A DNA stretch of 64,000 bases, taken from assembly GCA_034440575.1 (NCBI GenBank), contig JAOTOL010001656.1, forward strand, positions 3,660,501 through 3,724,500. Reading direction: 5' to 3'. Shown one piece after another: positions 1-11,676 of the stretch (its first letter is position 1; the number at the start of each line of letters is the position of its first letter). The notes under the pieces were generated by a model. The model was not told the DNA's origin. It did no database searches and was given only the letters and a program-made list of their open reading frames with translations. Position numbers and translations under genes: made by a program. The stretch is from Imbricaverruca yamaguchii (Eukaryota; Arthropoda; Thecostraca; Neoverrucidae).

Positions 1-1703
1 ATTGTCAGGCAGCGAAAAGCGAACTGGACAAGTTCATTGTCGGGACAAACCGTTTTTTTCTTCTATTTTCACCAGTAATTTTTAATTATAAAGACTATGG
101 GGCATTCATTTTTTTAAAAGTCCTTAAAGCACTCAAACAATTAAAAAATCACTTCAGAATGTCTCGCTTCGTGATTGGTCAACGTGCATGTGACGTCACG
201 ACCATCCGCCGACTGGTTCTATCGACATGGTTTAGGGACATTGCGTTTATGGGCGTTGAATAGAAGAAAAAACGTGAAATTCTCCCACACAGTTTTGGCG
301 TGGCAGAACCGATGTTGCTTGGCATTGATCAAGGTTGCAACTTCACGTTTTGCGATTCGGCCGCTCGGCGGCCCTACGTACCCTCCAGGCAGGCAATGTC
401 GGCGCTTGACGTGCATCGAATCATGCCAGAACCTCAGTAATGTCTGAAAGCTTTCTGTCAACAGGTAAAAAACGACAGGGTTGGATATCTATAAAAGTTG
501 TCGATTATGGCGCCAGAAGGTAGCTGACGTAACGCCGGATTAAGTAAGACCATTATACATTTACTTCCTAATTTAGAACACCTGAGAAACTATTAAAAGG
601 AATGCAACGCTATATTTTGCGACACAAATCCTGGAATTGAGTACAAAAAACTGCAGGATTAATACTTCATGGAAGTTATTCAAGATGATATCCAAATGTA
701 GCACGTTCGATTTTCGTTTAGTTTAGTAGCGCGTTCGATTTCGTTTTAAGAACAGGTGACATTAGCGCATAGGTGACATTAGCGTCAGCGCATTACACAG
801 AAGATGTGTGAATCGTTTTATTACAAGAAGTTGAGTGGCCGACTGCTTCCATTTGAATTTGAGGGCAAAGTGACGGGGTGAAATGATATGATAATAAAAC
901 GAACCACACATCATTAGAAGGCTTGCTTCAATGCCATTCGAATTTGACCATCAGAAATTATTTGCACCTCTAGAAACAACCAACCATACTACTTTTTCAT
1001 CACCGCGTAACCACTAGCTGCCACAGTTAAGGAGTGTCAGCTCAGCGGTCCCGTTGTAAATTGGGTGATTTTACAACGGCTTTTTGCTCCCAGGTCACGT
1101 GGTCTCAGGAGCAAGATAGATTGAGATGAAGACCTGGCATAATAATCCAGATATATTAAAAGGGATCCCCAAATCTAATTCTCACATCAATCTTAATAAC
1201 GAAATAGCTTTTGCTATCGGCGCTGCTGAAATAAGTAGAATGAAACATACGAATATCAGCAAATTGCAGTATGCATTCTGATTTGCTTGGAGACGCAGCT
1301 CTACCGTATCTGGCAGCCTACGATTGACTGCAAGATGACAAATTAGCGCTATGGTTAAATTAGTGAGGGATGCGGTTATTACCAAACTTTCTGAAAAAAT
1401 GGTTGATAAAATGATCACAAAAATATACCTAATCAATGTGAACAAATTTTAAAAATCCATAACTGATACTCATGATCGCACCGCAAAACTAATACATATT
1501 CAAAACACCCCTCCCCCATGAGTAGGACGTTGGTGCAACGACTGATTTGTTACTTGCCGTCTATTGGGATATGGGTTTCGAAATATAAAATGGTTTAAGG
1601 GATATTATACTGAAAGCAATCCGTCTAAAGTCGTTATACTTCGACCGCCAAGCAACAATTTGTGTCAAGGAAAAAGCTGAGAAAATTGATTCAAACGGTA
1701 ACC
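1..1703. other. Intergenic, no feature recognised
   Basis: AT-rich DNA with only short open frames. A minus-strand frame at 1182-1445 encodes a hydrophobic 87-residue stretch, but it has no recognisable family and no clear splice context. A short direct repeat of a GTGACATTAGCG motif lies near 765-790. I see no gene, RNA or mobile element that I can support. Confidence 0.4.
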
Positions 1704-2442
1704 GGACAAATGTACGTAAAGCAAATGTACGTATGGCAGATGTACGTACGCAAATGTACGTAAGAAAATGTACGTAAGCGCAGAAGTACATATGACAATT
1801 GTACGTAAGCACAGATGTATGTATGTCTAATGTACGTAGGCGCAAATGTACGATGACAAATGTACGTATGCACAAAAGTACATATGCGCAAATGTACGCA
1901 AGCACAAATGTACGTAAGCGCAAATGTACGCAACCGCAAAAGTACGGAAGCGCAAAAGTACGCATGTGTAAATGTACGTAAGCGCAAATGTACGCAAGAC
2001 CAAATGTACGTATGCGCAAATGTACGTATGGCAATTGCACGTATGCGCAAATGTACGTAAGAACGAATGTACGTATGGCATTTGAACCAAACCAAATTTG
2101 CTTAAACGCAAAGGCACGTACGCCTAAATGTACGTACATTGGTTCATACGTACATTTGCTCTTGCAATTTTTGGCGATTAGGTACTATTGCGCTTACGTA
2201 AATTTGCGCTTACGTACACTTGCGCATACGCACATTTGCGCATACGCACATCTGCGCTTACGTACATTTGCTCACGCGTACATTTGCGCATACGCACATA
2301 CGTACGTTTGCGCTTACGTACATTAGCCATACGTATATCTGCGCTTACGTACAATTGCCATACGTACATCTATCTGCGCCTACGCACATTTGCTTACGTA
2401 CATTTGCTTATATACATCTGTCATACGTACATTTGTCCTAAA
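1704..2442. repeat. 16-bp TACGTA minisatellite in head-to-head inverted arrangement
   Basis: A 16-bp unit built around AAATGTACGTA plus a GCGC-like spacer repeats about 25 times from 1704 to about 2133. It then continues as its reverse complement (TACGTACATTT with GCGC) to 2442. The switch sits on a perfect 14-bp palindrome, AATGTACGTACATT, at 2127-2140. A stretch of non-repeat sequence (about 2080-2110) interrupts the left arm near the centre. Units differ by point changes, so the array is not freshly expanded. Frames translating into TYICAYVH-like repeats on either strand are by-products of the array. Confidence 0.85.
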
Positions 2443-3202
2443 ATCAATTCAAATCAATTCTTAATTATATTAAATGATCTCCAATGTACTGTTCATGTCT
2501 GGAATGTTTTAGTTGAATCCAGGAATGACCTGGAAAGATCAAAGGCGACTAGACGGGAGAGCAAATTGCCGCTGTAAAACCGTCTCTTGTCGCACCAATT
2601 GCATTGCACCGTGACGAAGCGGCAACAAAGCTCGCCAACATAACATGCCGCCAACTGGGGGGCTGCCGGCAGAGTGTAGGTACCGCCAGGTGGCCGCCGG
2701 GCGCCGGACATGCCTCCGAGTGACCTCTGACCTGCCAACATTCCGCCCCAAGGACGGCGCAGGGCGGTGGGGCGGTGGCGGCGTACACCCCACCACCCAC
2801 CAACGTCCTGCAGGGAAAGAACCTCGGCAATGATGCTGCGCCTGTATGCTGTTGATGCAGCGCGCGAGCGAGGACGTTTGATGAACGTCTGACCACATAG
2901 TTGGATTTGCAGCTAAGGCGGTACAGCTACGACTCACCGACGAGGTTCATATATGATGTTGATGACGAGATTAGGTTCGGAGAGTTGTAGCGGTTTTGAC
3001 TGTTATAACGATGATTTTGAGCAAGGTATGCGTCATTACCAAGGAATTGACAATTTCGTGCGGGAGAAGGTGGCTAGACGTCACGTACCTCGATGTCGGT
3101 ACACCATCAAACATCAATGACCGACGAACAAACCGACTGAAGGAGGGAATGACAAGACTCGAACGGAAGCACGCTCCCTCAGGAAGCCCAATGACTGGCT
3201 AA
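2443..3202. other. Intergenic, GC-rich centre, no gene recognised
   Basis: A GC-rich block at about 2560-2850 gives overlapping open frames on both strands, as expected from composition. None resembles a known protein. The right edge is the CTAA that flanks the first MITE copy. Confidence 0.4.
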
Positions 3203-3982
3203 CCCGCGCCGTCTCGGAGGAGGAGGTCTTCAACCGCTCCCCTGAAGTCCTTCGCGGATACGGGAAGTTGGCATACATTTTCCCACATTAATTTGGCATG
3301 TCGTGTCAAACTTTTGAAATCAGGTCATCTAAGGTCAACGAGTTAGTCTAGGTCAAGTGAGGTCACTTCCAAAAAGTTAAACCAGTCGTCACGCTTTAAC
3401 GGATACATATATTGTACTCGTAATGAGCCTTTCAGAGTTTCCTTATCTTTAGGGATGCAACAAAACGTACGATAATTTTTTAAACTCGTTTTCTAGTACT
3501 TATTAATTTTGCATATTTGCCTATGAGAGTTCAAATCGAAGTTTCTGGCTACAGTAAGCATTTTGTATTGAGGCAAGCTGACTTCGAACAACGTTTTTCG
3601 GTCAGGTCTACCAATTAGAAAAGGAAAGTTAAAGAAAACTTGAAGATTCAAAACTCTGAAAAAATAACACTTTTTGATTCTTGGGTGGCCCAAAAATGCA
3701 TGGTTCTTGTCGATTTTTATGTCATTTTCTGATTCCAAAGATTTTTTTCTTCAAATATCCCCGAAATGAACTCCCTTGGGCCAAAAACATAACCCAAATC
3801 GTGAAAATCTAGGCCACCCAGTGACGTCACTTTGGGGAAACTTTTTTGGGGGGTGCTGTCGGACCCTACTCGTCGAGCGCTTTCTGCTGACACCTCTTTC
3901 GTTTTCCTGAGATGCTCAGTTTGGATATTCGGGGGTCCCTATCAACCCCCAGAGATGGGGTGTGAAGACTTGACCGGAGAGA
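3203..3982 (+). mobile_element. piggyBac-like TTAA MITE, copy 1
   Basis: First of four copies of a non-coding repeat of about 765-820 bp. The left end begins CCCGCGCCGTCTC directly after CTAA (3199-3202), and the right end is followed by CTAA (3983-3986), so the flanking tetranucleotide looks like TTAA with one change. The terminal CCCGCGCCGTCT is the exact reverse complement of the right end of copies 2 and 4. Internal landmarks shared by all copies are the GTCACGCTTTAACGGATAC box, the CAACAAAACGTACG box, the palindrome GTGACGTCAC (3821-3830 here) and CCCTACTCGTCGAGCGC. The right terminus has lost about nine bases compared with copy 4. It encodes no transposase, so it would be non-autonomous. 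Confidence 0.8.
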
Positions 3983-3986
3983 CTAA

Positions 3987-4545
3987 CTGGAGGAGAACGT
4001 TCCCCGCCTCGATGGTCGGAAAATGTTTTCACTTTCAGGGAAAATGGTAACGGGGATAAGTAACAAAACATTTTATTTTCGCGCATATTTCTGGAGAACT
4101 TGCCACGCCTAGATCAGTGAACATCAGTGAACATTTCTTAACGGATGGGTTTGTGCGTGGTAGCGGACTGCTTCAACTGGTGGGCTGTGGGTGCCTGACA
4201 CTCAAATAGCTCAGCAGGCGAAAAGGACAGAACAGAATCGCGGTAGTCTAGCACAGACTGCTCATGACGGCCAGTCCCGATTGGGGCGACCTTCAGACAC
4301 GGGAAATGCTAGCATAAGGAGCTTCCGAGAATCCTCTGTAGATGCATACATGCATGCATATGCATAGGCAATAAGTTGCAAGATATCAACATTCCGTGCG
4401 TATACTTTTAGCATTCCCCTGTGGTTGATGTTAGGTGAAAGTGAGAGAGTTGTACACGATTGTTCTTCCATATTTCCCTTCCTTTTCATTCATTTCGAGA
4501 GGTAATCATTTATTCGTTTCTACTATTCATCAATTAGGTCACCTC
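3987..4545. other. Intergenic, no feature recognised
   Basis: Unique-looking sequence between a MITE and a minisatellite. No coding frame of note and no RNA-like structure was found. Confidence 0.4.
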
Positions 4546-5512
4546 CGGTCCAGCCCTGCTACTCAGACCAGCTCCGGTCCTGCCCTGTTCCTGAGACCAG
4601 CTCCGGCCCCGCCTTGCTCCTCAGACCAGCTCCAGTCCAGCCCTGCTCCTCAGACCAGCTCAGGTCCCGCCTCAGCCCAGCTCCGGCCCCACCCTGCTAC
4701 TCAGACCAGCTCCGGTCCTGCCCTGTTCCTCAGGTGAGCTGTGGTTCCCATCCTGGACCTCAGGTTAGCTCAGTTATCCTGCCCTGGGTCCCAGACCAGT
4801 CACGATAGCCGCCTTTCATCTCAAACCAGCTACGAACCCCGTCCTGAACCTCTAACCAGCCTTGATTCCCACCATGCCTGGACTTCAGATGATTCCCGCT
4901 TTCTACCCTGAACCTCTGACCAGCCCCGTTCCCCGCCCTAGACCTCAGACCAGCCGTGATCCTCGTCCTGGACCTGAAGTCGACTGTGATCCTCGTCCTG
5001 GACCTGAAGTCGACTACGATCCTCGTCCTGGACCTGAAGTCGACTGCGATCCTCGTCCTGGACCTGAAGTCAACTGTGATCCTCGTCCTGGACCTGAAGT
5101 CGACTGTGATCCTCGTCCTGGACCTGAAGTCGACTGTGATCCTCGTCCTGGACCTGAAGTCGACTGTGATCCTCGTCCTGGACCTGAAGTCGACTGTGAT
5201 CCTCGTCCTGGACCTGAAGTCGACTGTGATCTTCGTCCTGGACCTGAAGTCGACTGTGATCCTCGTCCTGGACCTGAAGTCGATTGTGATCCTCGTCCTG
5301 GACCTTAAGTCGACTGTGATCCTCGTCCTGGACCTGAAGTCGACTGCGATCATCGTCCTGGACCTGAAGTCAACTGTGATCCTCGTCCTGGACCTGAAGT
5401 CGACTGTGATCTTCGTCCTGGACCTGAAGTCGACTGTGATCCTCGTCCTGGACCTGAAGTCGATTGTGATCCTCGTCCTGGACCTGAAGTCGACTGTAAT
5501 CCTCGTCCTGGC
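4546..5512. repeat. 30-bp minisatellite with a homogenised core
   Basis: The core (4957-5512) holds about 18 near-identical 30-bp units, each containing GATCCTCGTCCTGGACCTGA followed by AGTCGACTGT. The left flank (4546-4956) keeps the same 30-bp period but is strongly diverged (units around CAGACCAGCTCCGGTCC). Divergent edges and a uniform core are typical of unequal exchange. Because 30 is a multiple of three, frames on both strands stay open and translate to 10-residue repeats. A TAA created by a point change at about 5306 ends one of them. I do not consider these genes. Confidence 0.9.
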
Positions 5513-5810
5513 GCCCTCAACATCCGACCAGCTCCAGTCTTGACTTCGGAGCTCGGACCAGATACCCACTCGTCTGCGGAGGCGGATGGGGTGTTCATGG
5601 CGTGGCTCTGACCCATGCGGCACCATAGCGTGCTGCCCGCGGTGACACGAGATTACTGCGGCGGTGTCAGCGGCACCGCGTCCGACCACCGGCTCCGACC
5701 GACCAGTGGAACCGACGCAGCCAGCAGTGCCAAGTCGTTACGGCCGACAATGCTGTTCACGAGCGCGTCGTGACCGTCCGGTCATGCTGGTCGGCCGCGT
5801 GATGGGTTCA
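5513..5810. other. GC-rich spacer between two minisatellites
   Basis: About 300 bp without a recognisable gene. It separates the 30-bp array from the 40-bp array and may contain diverged edges of both. Confidence 0.4.
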
Positions 5811-6943
5811 CTGGCGCTGGGTGGTGCCTGGTCAGTAAACCCGTCCCAGTCCGGCACTGTGTGGCGCCTGGTCAGTGGAGTCGTCCCAGTCCGGCGCTGG
5901 GTGGTGCCTGGTCAGTGAACCCGTCCCAGCCTGGCGCTGGGTGGGTACCTGGTCAGTGGACTCGTCCCAGCCTGGCGCTGGGTGGTGCCTGATCAGTGAA
6001 CTCGTCCCAGTCCGGCACTGGATGGGTGCCTGGTCAGTGAACTCGTCACAGTCCGGCACTGTGTGGCGCCTGGTCAGTGGAGTCGTCCCAGTCCGGCGCT
6101 GGGTGGTGCCTGGTCAGTGGACTCGTCCCAGCCTGGCGCTGAGTGGTGCCTGATCAGTGAACTCGTCCCAGTCCGGCGCTGGGTGGTGCCTGGTCAGTGA
6201 ACTCGTCCCAGTCCGGCACTGGATGGGTGCCTGGTCAGTGAACTCGTCCCAGTCCGGCGCTGGGTGGTGCCTGGTTAGTGGACTCGTCCCAGCCTGGCGC
6301 TGAGTGGTGCCTGGTCAGTGAACTCGTCCCAGTCCGGCGCTGGGTGGTGCCTGGTCAGTGGACTCGTCCCAGTCCGGCGCTGGGTGGTGCCTGGTCAGTG
6401 GACTCGTCCCAGTCCGGCGCTGGGTGGTGCCTGGTCAGTGGACTCGTCCCAGTCCGGCGCTGGGTGGTGCCTGGTCAGTGGACTCGTCCCAGTCCGGCGC
6501 TGGGTGGTGCCTGGTCAGTGGACTCGTCCCAGTCCGGCGCTGGGTGGTGCCTGGTCAGTGGACTCGTCCCAGTCCGGCGCTGGGTGGTGCCTGGTCAGTG
6601 AACTCGTCCCAGTCCGGCGCTGGGTGGTGCCTGGTCAGTGGACTCGTCCCAGTCCGGCGCTGGGTGGTGCCTGGTCAGTGGACTCGTCACAGTCCGGCGC
6701 TGGGTGGTGCCTGGTCAGTGGACTCGTCCCAGTCCGGCGCTGGGTGGTGCCTGGTCAGTGGACTCGTCCCAGTCCGGCGCTGGGTGGTGCCTGGTCAGTG
6801 AACCCGTCACAGTCCGGTGCTGAGTGGTGCCTGGTCAGTGAACTCGTCCCAGTCCGGCGCTGGGTGGTGCCTGGTCAGTGGACTCGTCCCAGTCCGGCGC
6901 TGGGTGGTGCCTGGTCAGTGAACTCGTCCCAGTCCGGCGCTGG
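5811..6943. repeat. 40-bp minisatellite, about 28 copies
   Basis: Tandem 40-bp units containing CTCGTCCCAGTCCGGCGCTG and TGGTGCCTGGTCAGTG. The central and right parts (about 6300-6780) are nearly perfect. The left part (5811-6290) carries more substitutions, such as CCTGGCGC for CCGGCGC and length variants of GGGTGG. A 40-bp unit cycles through all three frames, so the long WSVDSSQSGAGWCLV-like open frames arise from lack of stops and not from selection. Confidence 0.9.
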
Positions 6944-7324
6944 CTGACGCCAATATTACCGTGTAATTAACAGCTGTCGACCGTTGCAGGCTGACAATGA
7001 CCGGTGTGGCGAAATCGCCCGCGATGTCGGCGGTGGTCGCCCGCTGGCGGAACTGCTGTGCCATCCTTCCGACTTTTGGACAGGATTGTGAATAGAGAAC
7101 TGGGACAGCTCAGTTGAAAATTAATTAGGGTCGAAGGAAGGATGGGATTATAAGTTGAAACAATATCATGTTGTTGTTATAGTGGGCCTTAATATAGTCA
7201 ATACACCACTCAGACTCACTTTGACTGCGATCAGTTTCGATATCGCGAGTTCCGGTCAGATTACACGGAATTCATGAAACGCGATTGCATTTCCTGGATA
7301 TATTTCGTCCGCTGATCAGCACAC
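6944..7324. other. Intergenic spacer, no feature recognised
   Basis: Unique sequence between two arrays. No gene or regulatory element can be supported. Confidence 0.4.
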
Positions 7325-7855
7325 ATGCCGACATCGGGCGACATCGGGCGACATCAGCCGACATCGGGCGACATCGGGCGACATCGGGCGACATCAGCCG
7401 ACATCGGGCGACATCGGGCGACATCGGGCGACATCAGCCGACATCGGGCGACATCGGGCGACATCAGCCGACATCGGGCGACATCGGGCGACATCAGCCG
7501 ACATCGGGCGACATCGGGCGACGTCGGCCGACATCGGGCGACGTCGGCCGACATCGGGCGACGTCGGGCGACGTCGGCCGACATCGGGCGACGTCGGGCG
7601 ACGTCGGGGCGACATCAGGCGACATCAGCCGACATCGGGCGACATCGGGCGACATCGGGCGACATCAGCCGACATCGGGCGACATCGGGCGACATCAGCC
7701 GACATCGGGCGACATCGGGCGACATCAGTCGACGTCGGCCGACATCGGGCGACATCAGCCGACATCGGGCGACATCGGGCGACATCAGTCGACGTCGGCC
7801 GACATCGGGCGACATCAGCCGACATCGGGCGACATCGGGCGACGTCGGGGCGATG
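7325..7855. repeat. 10-bp minisatellite with 20/30-bp higher-order pattern
   Basis: More than fifty 10-mers of the type GACATCGGGC, GACATCAGCC or GACGTCGGCC in tandem. The variants follow a pattern: one GACATCAGCC is followed by one, two or three GACATCGGGC units, giving 20-, 30- and 40-bp super-units. A GACGTC sub-block occupies about 7520-7610. The GACGTC and GACATC steps make many partial palindromes. Confidence 0.9.
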
Positions 7856-7904
7856 CGCACGCGGTGTTGGGGTTGGTCGGCGGGTAAATCCGCTGTGCCG
7901 ATGT

Positions 7905-8530
7905 CCAACCAATATTCATCAGACGTCCAGCCGATATTCAGCGGACATCAAGCCGACATTCAGCCGACGTGCAGTCGACACTCACACTGTGGCCAGCACA
8001 AATACTGTTATCCATGTACGGGCGAGATCGGGACGACGTTGGACCGACATCAGGTCGCACTTAAGCCGACGTTCCCCACTATTCAGCCGACATGCTCCCG
8101 CTGTCTAGCTGCCATGCTCCTGATGTCTAGCCGACGTACTGTCGCTGACTAACCGACGTACTGTCGCTGACTAGCCGACGTACTGTCGCTGACTAGCCGA
8201 CGTACTGTCGCTGACTAGCCGACGTGCTGCCGCTGACTAGCCGACGTACTGTCGCTGACTATCCGACGTACGGTCGCTGACTATCCGACGTACTGTCGCT
8301 GACTAGCCGACGTACTGTCGTTGACTAGCCGATGTACTGTCGCTGACTAGCCGACGTACTGTCGCTGACTAGCCGACGTACTGTCGCTGACTAGCCGACA
8401 TGCTCCCGCTGTCTAGCTGCCGTGCTCCTGATGTCTAGCCGACGTACTGTCGCTGACTAACCGACGTACTGTCGCTGACTAGCCGACGTACTGTCGCTGA
8501 CTAGCCGACGTACTGCCGCTGGCTAGCCTG
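7905..8530. repeat. 22-bp minisatellite containing a 308-bp duplication
   Basis: Diverged GCCGACAT/GCCGACGT units (7905-8087) pass into a regular 22-bp array of CTGTCGCTGACTAGCCGACG plus TA. A distinctive variant block beginning CATGCTCCCGCTGTCTAGC occurs at 8091 and again at 8399. The distance is 308 bp, exactly 14 times 22, so a multi-unit segment was copied in register. The shared GCCGACRT core suggests kinship with the 10-bp array just upstream. Confidence 0.85.
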
Positions 8531-9764
8531 GCTCACCTAGCCTGGCTGGCGCCTCACCGCGCTACCTTTCTGCATTTGCGAGAGCATAGAGTAAGGTTCG
8601 GACCAGAGCGATCTGACCACCAACTCATAAAAATATACGTAAGCTTTCTAGTGCATTAAGATAATGATTGCAGTCAAACAATAAATTAAACATTCGCCAC
8701 GATCCCAATTTACTTACCTATCTCACGCGCGATACTCGAACATGGCAAGATTCGTACAGCGCAACCCTTTCTCCAGGAGCAAGAAGTACAGTAGGTACGC
8801 CGGGCGAACAATGGACCTCATCGACATCCACGCCAGGACGTTTGCTATCTTATCGGCCACAATATGGAAGGATCTCATTGGTAGATTGTTCACACGAATG
8901 TGACGCTTGAAAGGAATCTTTGGCATGGCCAGACGACAGAGGAACCGTCGGTCGAGCGACGCTGATGATGATGGATGATGAATGATGATGGAGTAATGAG
9001 CATTTTTGTCAGTATTCGGTGAAGAAATATGGAGGGTGGGGGATGGGAAGTACATCGTTCCACATTTCATGATGGAAGAAACTCTCACTGTGCCATCCAC
9101 TTTTCAACGACTGTCCTACGTACCTGTGTTAGCTGCGCTGGTCCCGACTGGCCCATGGTAATGGGTCTTACCCGGGGCGCATGGTGCCTCGACAACGCGC
9201 CTAATGAACCAATATCTGAAATGGGCTTCCACGCGTGTATTTCTATCTTCGTGCCAGTTTTATAGCATGTTGCAATCCAGGTTGAGCATGGGGTAGGTAG
9301 GCACTCTTTGCGACGGAAGGTTGCATCTACTAATTAGACCGTATCGCTACACATGTCTAAACGTATTTCTTCTTTTAAAAACCTCGCATTTTGGCCACCC
9401 CTGGAGACGCCAATGGAATTTTTTATAAGAGCTTAGCTGAACACAGGCACAGATGTCTCTAGGTCAATAAATGGAATATCAACGGTCTTGTCTTGTCTGT
9501 AGCCGCAGTGCAATTCGTTGACATTCGCCAGAGTCGCAGCCATTTGCTTGACACAGTTGACACAGTTGCTGACATTCGTCACAGTGGCCCGCCGCGGCCC
9601 CGCTGCGACCCCAACTTAGTCTGACTGTGCCGATATTCGCCCGTCGGTCAGCCGCTTGCGACATGCCAACATCACTCCGACTCTGTCCCGACGTCTGCAT
9701 GTTTGCTCGGTTGAAACAGGTCTTTGGAAAATATAATTCAAAGCAGTTGCTGTCTTGTCACAAA
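8531..9764. other. Intergenic, no gene supported
   Basis: Contains a minus-strand frame (8723-9100, 125 residues) without a recognisable family, and a region at 9500-9700 with loosely repeated CAGTTGACA/GACATTCG motifs. Nothing here can be assigned a function from the sequence. Confidence 0.35.
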
Positions 9765-9830
9765 CTAACCTAACCTAACATAACCCAACCTAATCTAACC
9801 TAACCTAACCTAACATAACGTAACCTAACA
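9765..9830. repeat. Interstitial degenerate TTAGG telomere-type repeat
   Basis: About thirteen 5-bp units, mostly CTAAC with variants ATAAC, CCAAC, CTAAT and GTAAC, so the array is (CCTAA)n on the plus strand and (TTAGG)n on the minus. TTAGG is the usual arthropod telomere repeat. The variants and the surrounding non-telomeric DNA show that this is an internal relic and not a chromosome end. Confidence 0.75.
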
Positions 9831-10739
9831 AAACGATGGCAACTCATTTCCTCATGTCGCATGATAAGTTTCATCCGTGAGGGGCCTCTCCAGAAAAAGA
9901 AGAAAATGACGTGCCTGGACCATCCATTCTAACGCTGACAAGGGTTCGACATTCCTTTGTTCATTATGCGTTTAAAAGCTTCCTGTTATCATGTGTGCGA
10001 CACCTCAAAGACCATTTTTTAAGCATGAAAAGGGGGACATGTACGATTTGTACCACACAACTGATGTTAAGACTGACAGCATTTGATAGCGGTGTCCTCC
10101 AAATCGTTCTTTTCTATTTAAATCGGAGTGCATTTTCTTTTCCGAGTTTCAATTATTCCTTGGAACTGTAGGACACAGAATAACAGATCTGGACACCCAC
10201 TGGTTTAGCAAGTACTCTGTTAATGCTAAGTTGTCATTTTCCATATTCAATCTGAAAATATGTCTAGAAAATGAGGACTTGGACAATATACCCACTCACC
10301 AGGGCTTCGTGAGAGAACTCCAGTCATACTTTTCTATTGAGGGCCTAGCAATGTTGATTTTCTTTTTAGTGCCTAAATATTAGCATTTTTCTCGTTTGCC
10401 GCTACACTGAACTAAATGGTTTATCGTTTCAGCAATGCTGGGGATGCATAATCTCAAGAGACGTACATGGAAGTTGTGAGAAGTCTTTTCATTGTTGTCC
10501 TCTTGTATTGATTAGTGTTGATGCTCATATCACTTATTCATTCTCGATCGCTATCGATCTATTTTGATGCGACCGAGAAAAAAAGGTTTTAGAATTTCCC
10601 TGTACCTCGGGCAGCCGAGAGGGCGTGGAGCATGAGGGGAAATCGCTCTCTCCTCCTAGGAGATGGTGGGCTAATGATCGCACCGGAGTTAGAAAATATG
10701 CTCCCCACCCCTCTCCCCGAAATTGATGGAGGCCCAACC
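9831..10739. other. Intergenic, no feature recognised
   Basis: AT-rich unique DNA. Open frames are short and unremarkable. A poly-A run at 10739-10752 marks the passage into the next repeat block. Confidence 0.4.
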
Positions 10740-11672
10740 AAAAAAAAAAAAAACACTTCGGGGCCAGAAAATTGAACCGGACCAAACTAAAATGATATCG
10801 AGGCTTAGAAGACTCAACCTGGGCCAGCAGAAATAATTGAAGCCTTAGAAATGGTGTCAAAGACCTACGAAGCACGTGGGGCCAAGATAAACCGTACTGT
10901 GGCCCGAAAAAAAATCACGCAAGGGCCATACAAAGCGAAACGGAATGCATGAAATCATACCGTGCCTATTAGATGCCAACAAAAACAATCCAGCAGCCAC
11001 CTCGAAAAATAAATCTGGGACCAGAATATCGCCCTGGAACCACAAGAATTGCGCCAGATTCCCGAAAAAAACGTATCAGGGACAACAAATACCACACCGT
11101 GGCTTACATCAAGAGGTCCGAAAAAAATCGTGTTGGATCCAGAAAATTCTTGTCGGTATCCGAAGAACGCATCTAGAACCTAAAACGCTCACGTCGTAAG
11201 CCCGAAATGAACTGCGCCAGAGACCCTGAAAATATCGCGACTCGGGCCCTAATGATAGGTTCATCTATGCCCAATATATCGTACCTGGGACCATAAAAAT
11301 CGTGCCGTGGCTCCGAAAAATAACTCCAGGATCCAGGTGACCCGGATTCCGAACAATTTAAGACACATCTCGAAATATTGCAAGGCGCCCAGCCAACTCG
11401 CAGTAGTGCCCCGGAGGCACGTGTCTGAACCGAAACATCTCACCGGGGTCCCAAAGTAACCCTAGTGCCGTACGAATGTCCTAGGAGATATACGAATTGG
11501 TGTCAGGGTCTCAAATTCTCAAATAAACATAGCGGGGCTCTAAAGATACATCGGGAGCCCACAAATGTATCGAGTTTCTCCAAAACGAGCATGAGCCAGC
11601 AAAAGGGGATACCGTGTGCACACCGGGAACCCTGAAAAATAAGCACACTGGAGAGCCCCGACGCTACGGGTC
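10740..11672. repeat. Strongly decayed minisatellite (GGGNCC...AAAA units)
   Basis: A loose periodicity of about 35-40 bp, in which blocks such as CGGGGCC or TGGGACC are followed by AAAAAT and a unique spacer, runs for more than 900 bp. The same texture resumes at about 12540-12760 beyond the inserted MITE and reappears at 50290-50480. Units are too diverged to align with confidence by eye. Confidence 0.5.
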
Positions 11673-11676
11673 CTAA

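Noticed and set aside
1182..1445. Hydrophobic 87-residue minus-strand frame, possible membrane-receptor exon
   Set aside because: Hydrophobicity follows from AT-rich codons. No conserved receptor motif or clear splice sites.
4760..5689. 309-residue repetitive frame over the 30-bp array
   Set aside because: Open only because the unit is 30 bp without stops. Competing frames on the other strand are just as long.
7325..8530. CRISPR-like regular repeats
   Set aside because: Units are contiguous without unique spacers and the DNA is eukaryotic, so these are minisatellites.
9765..9830. True chromosome end
   Set aside because: The repeat is short, degenerate and followed by more than 50 kb of other DNA.
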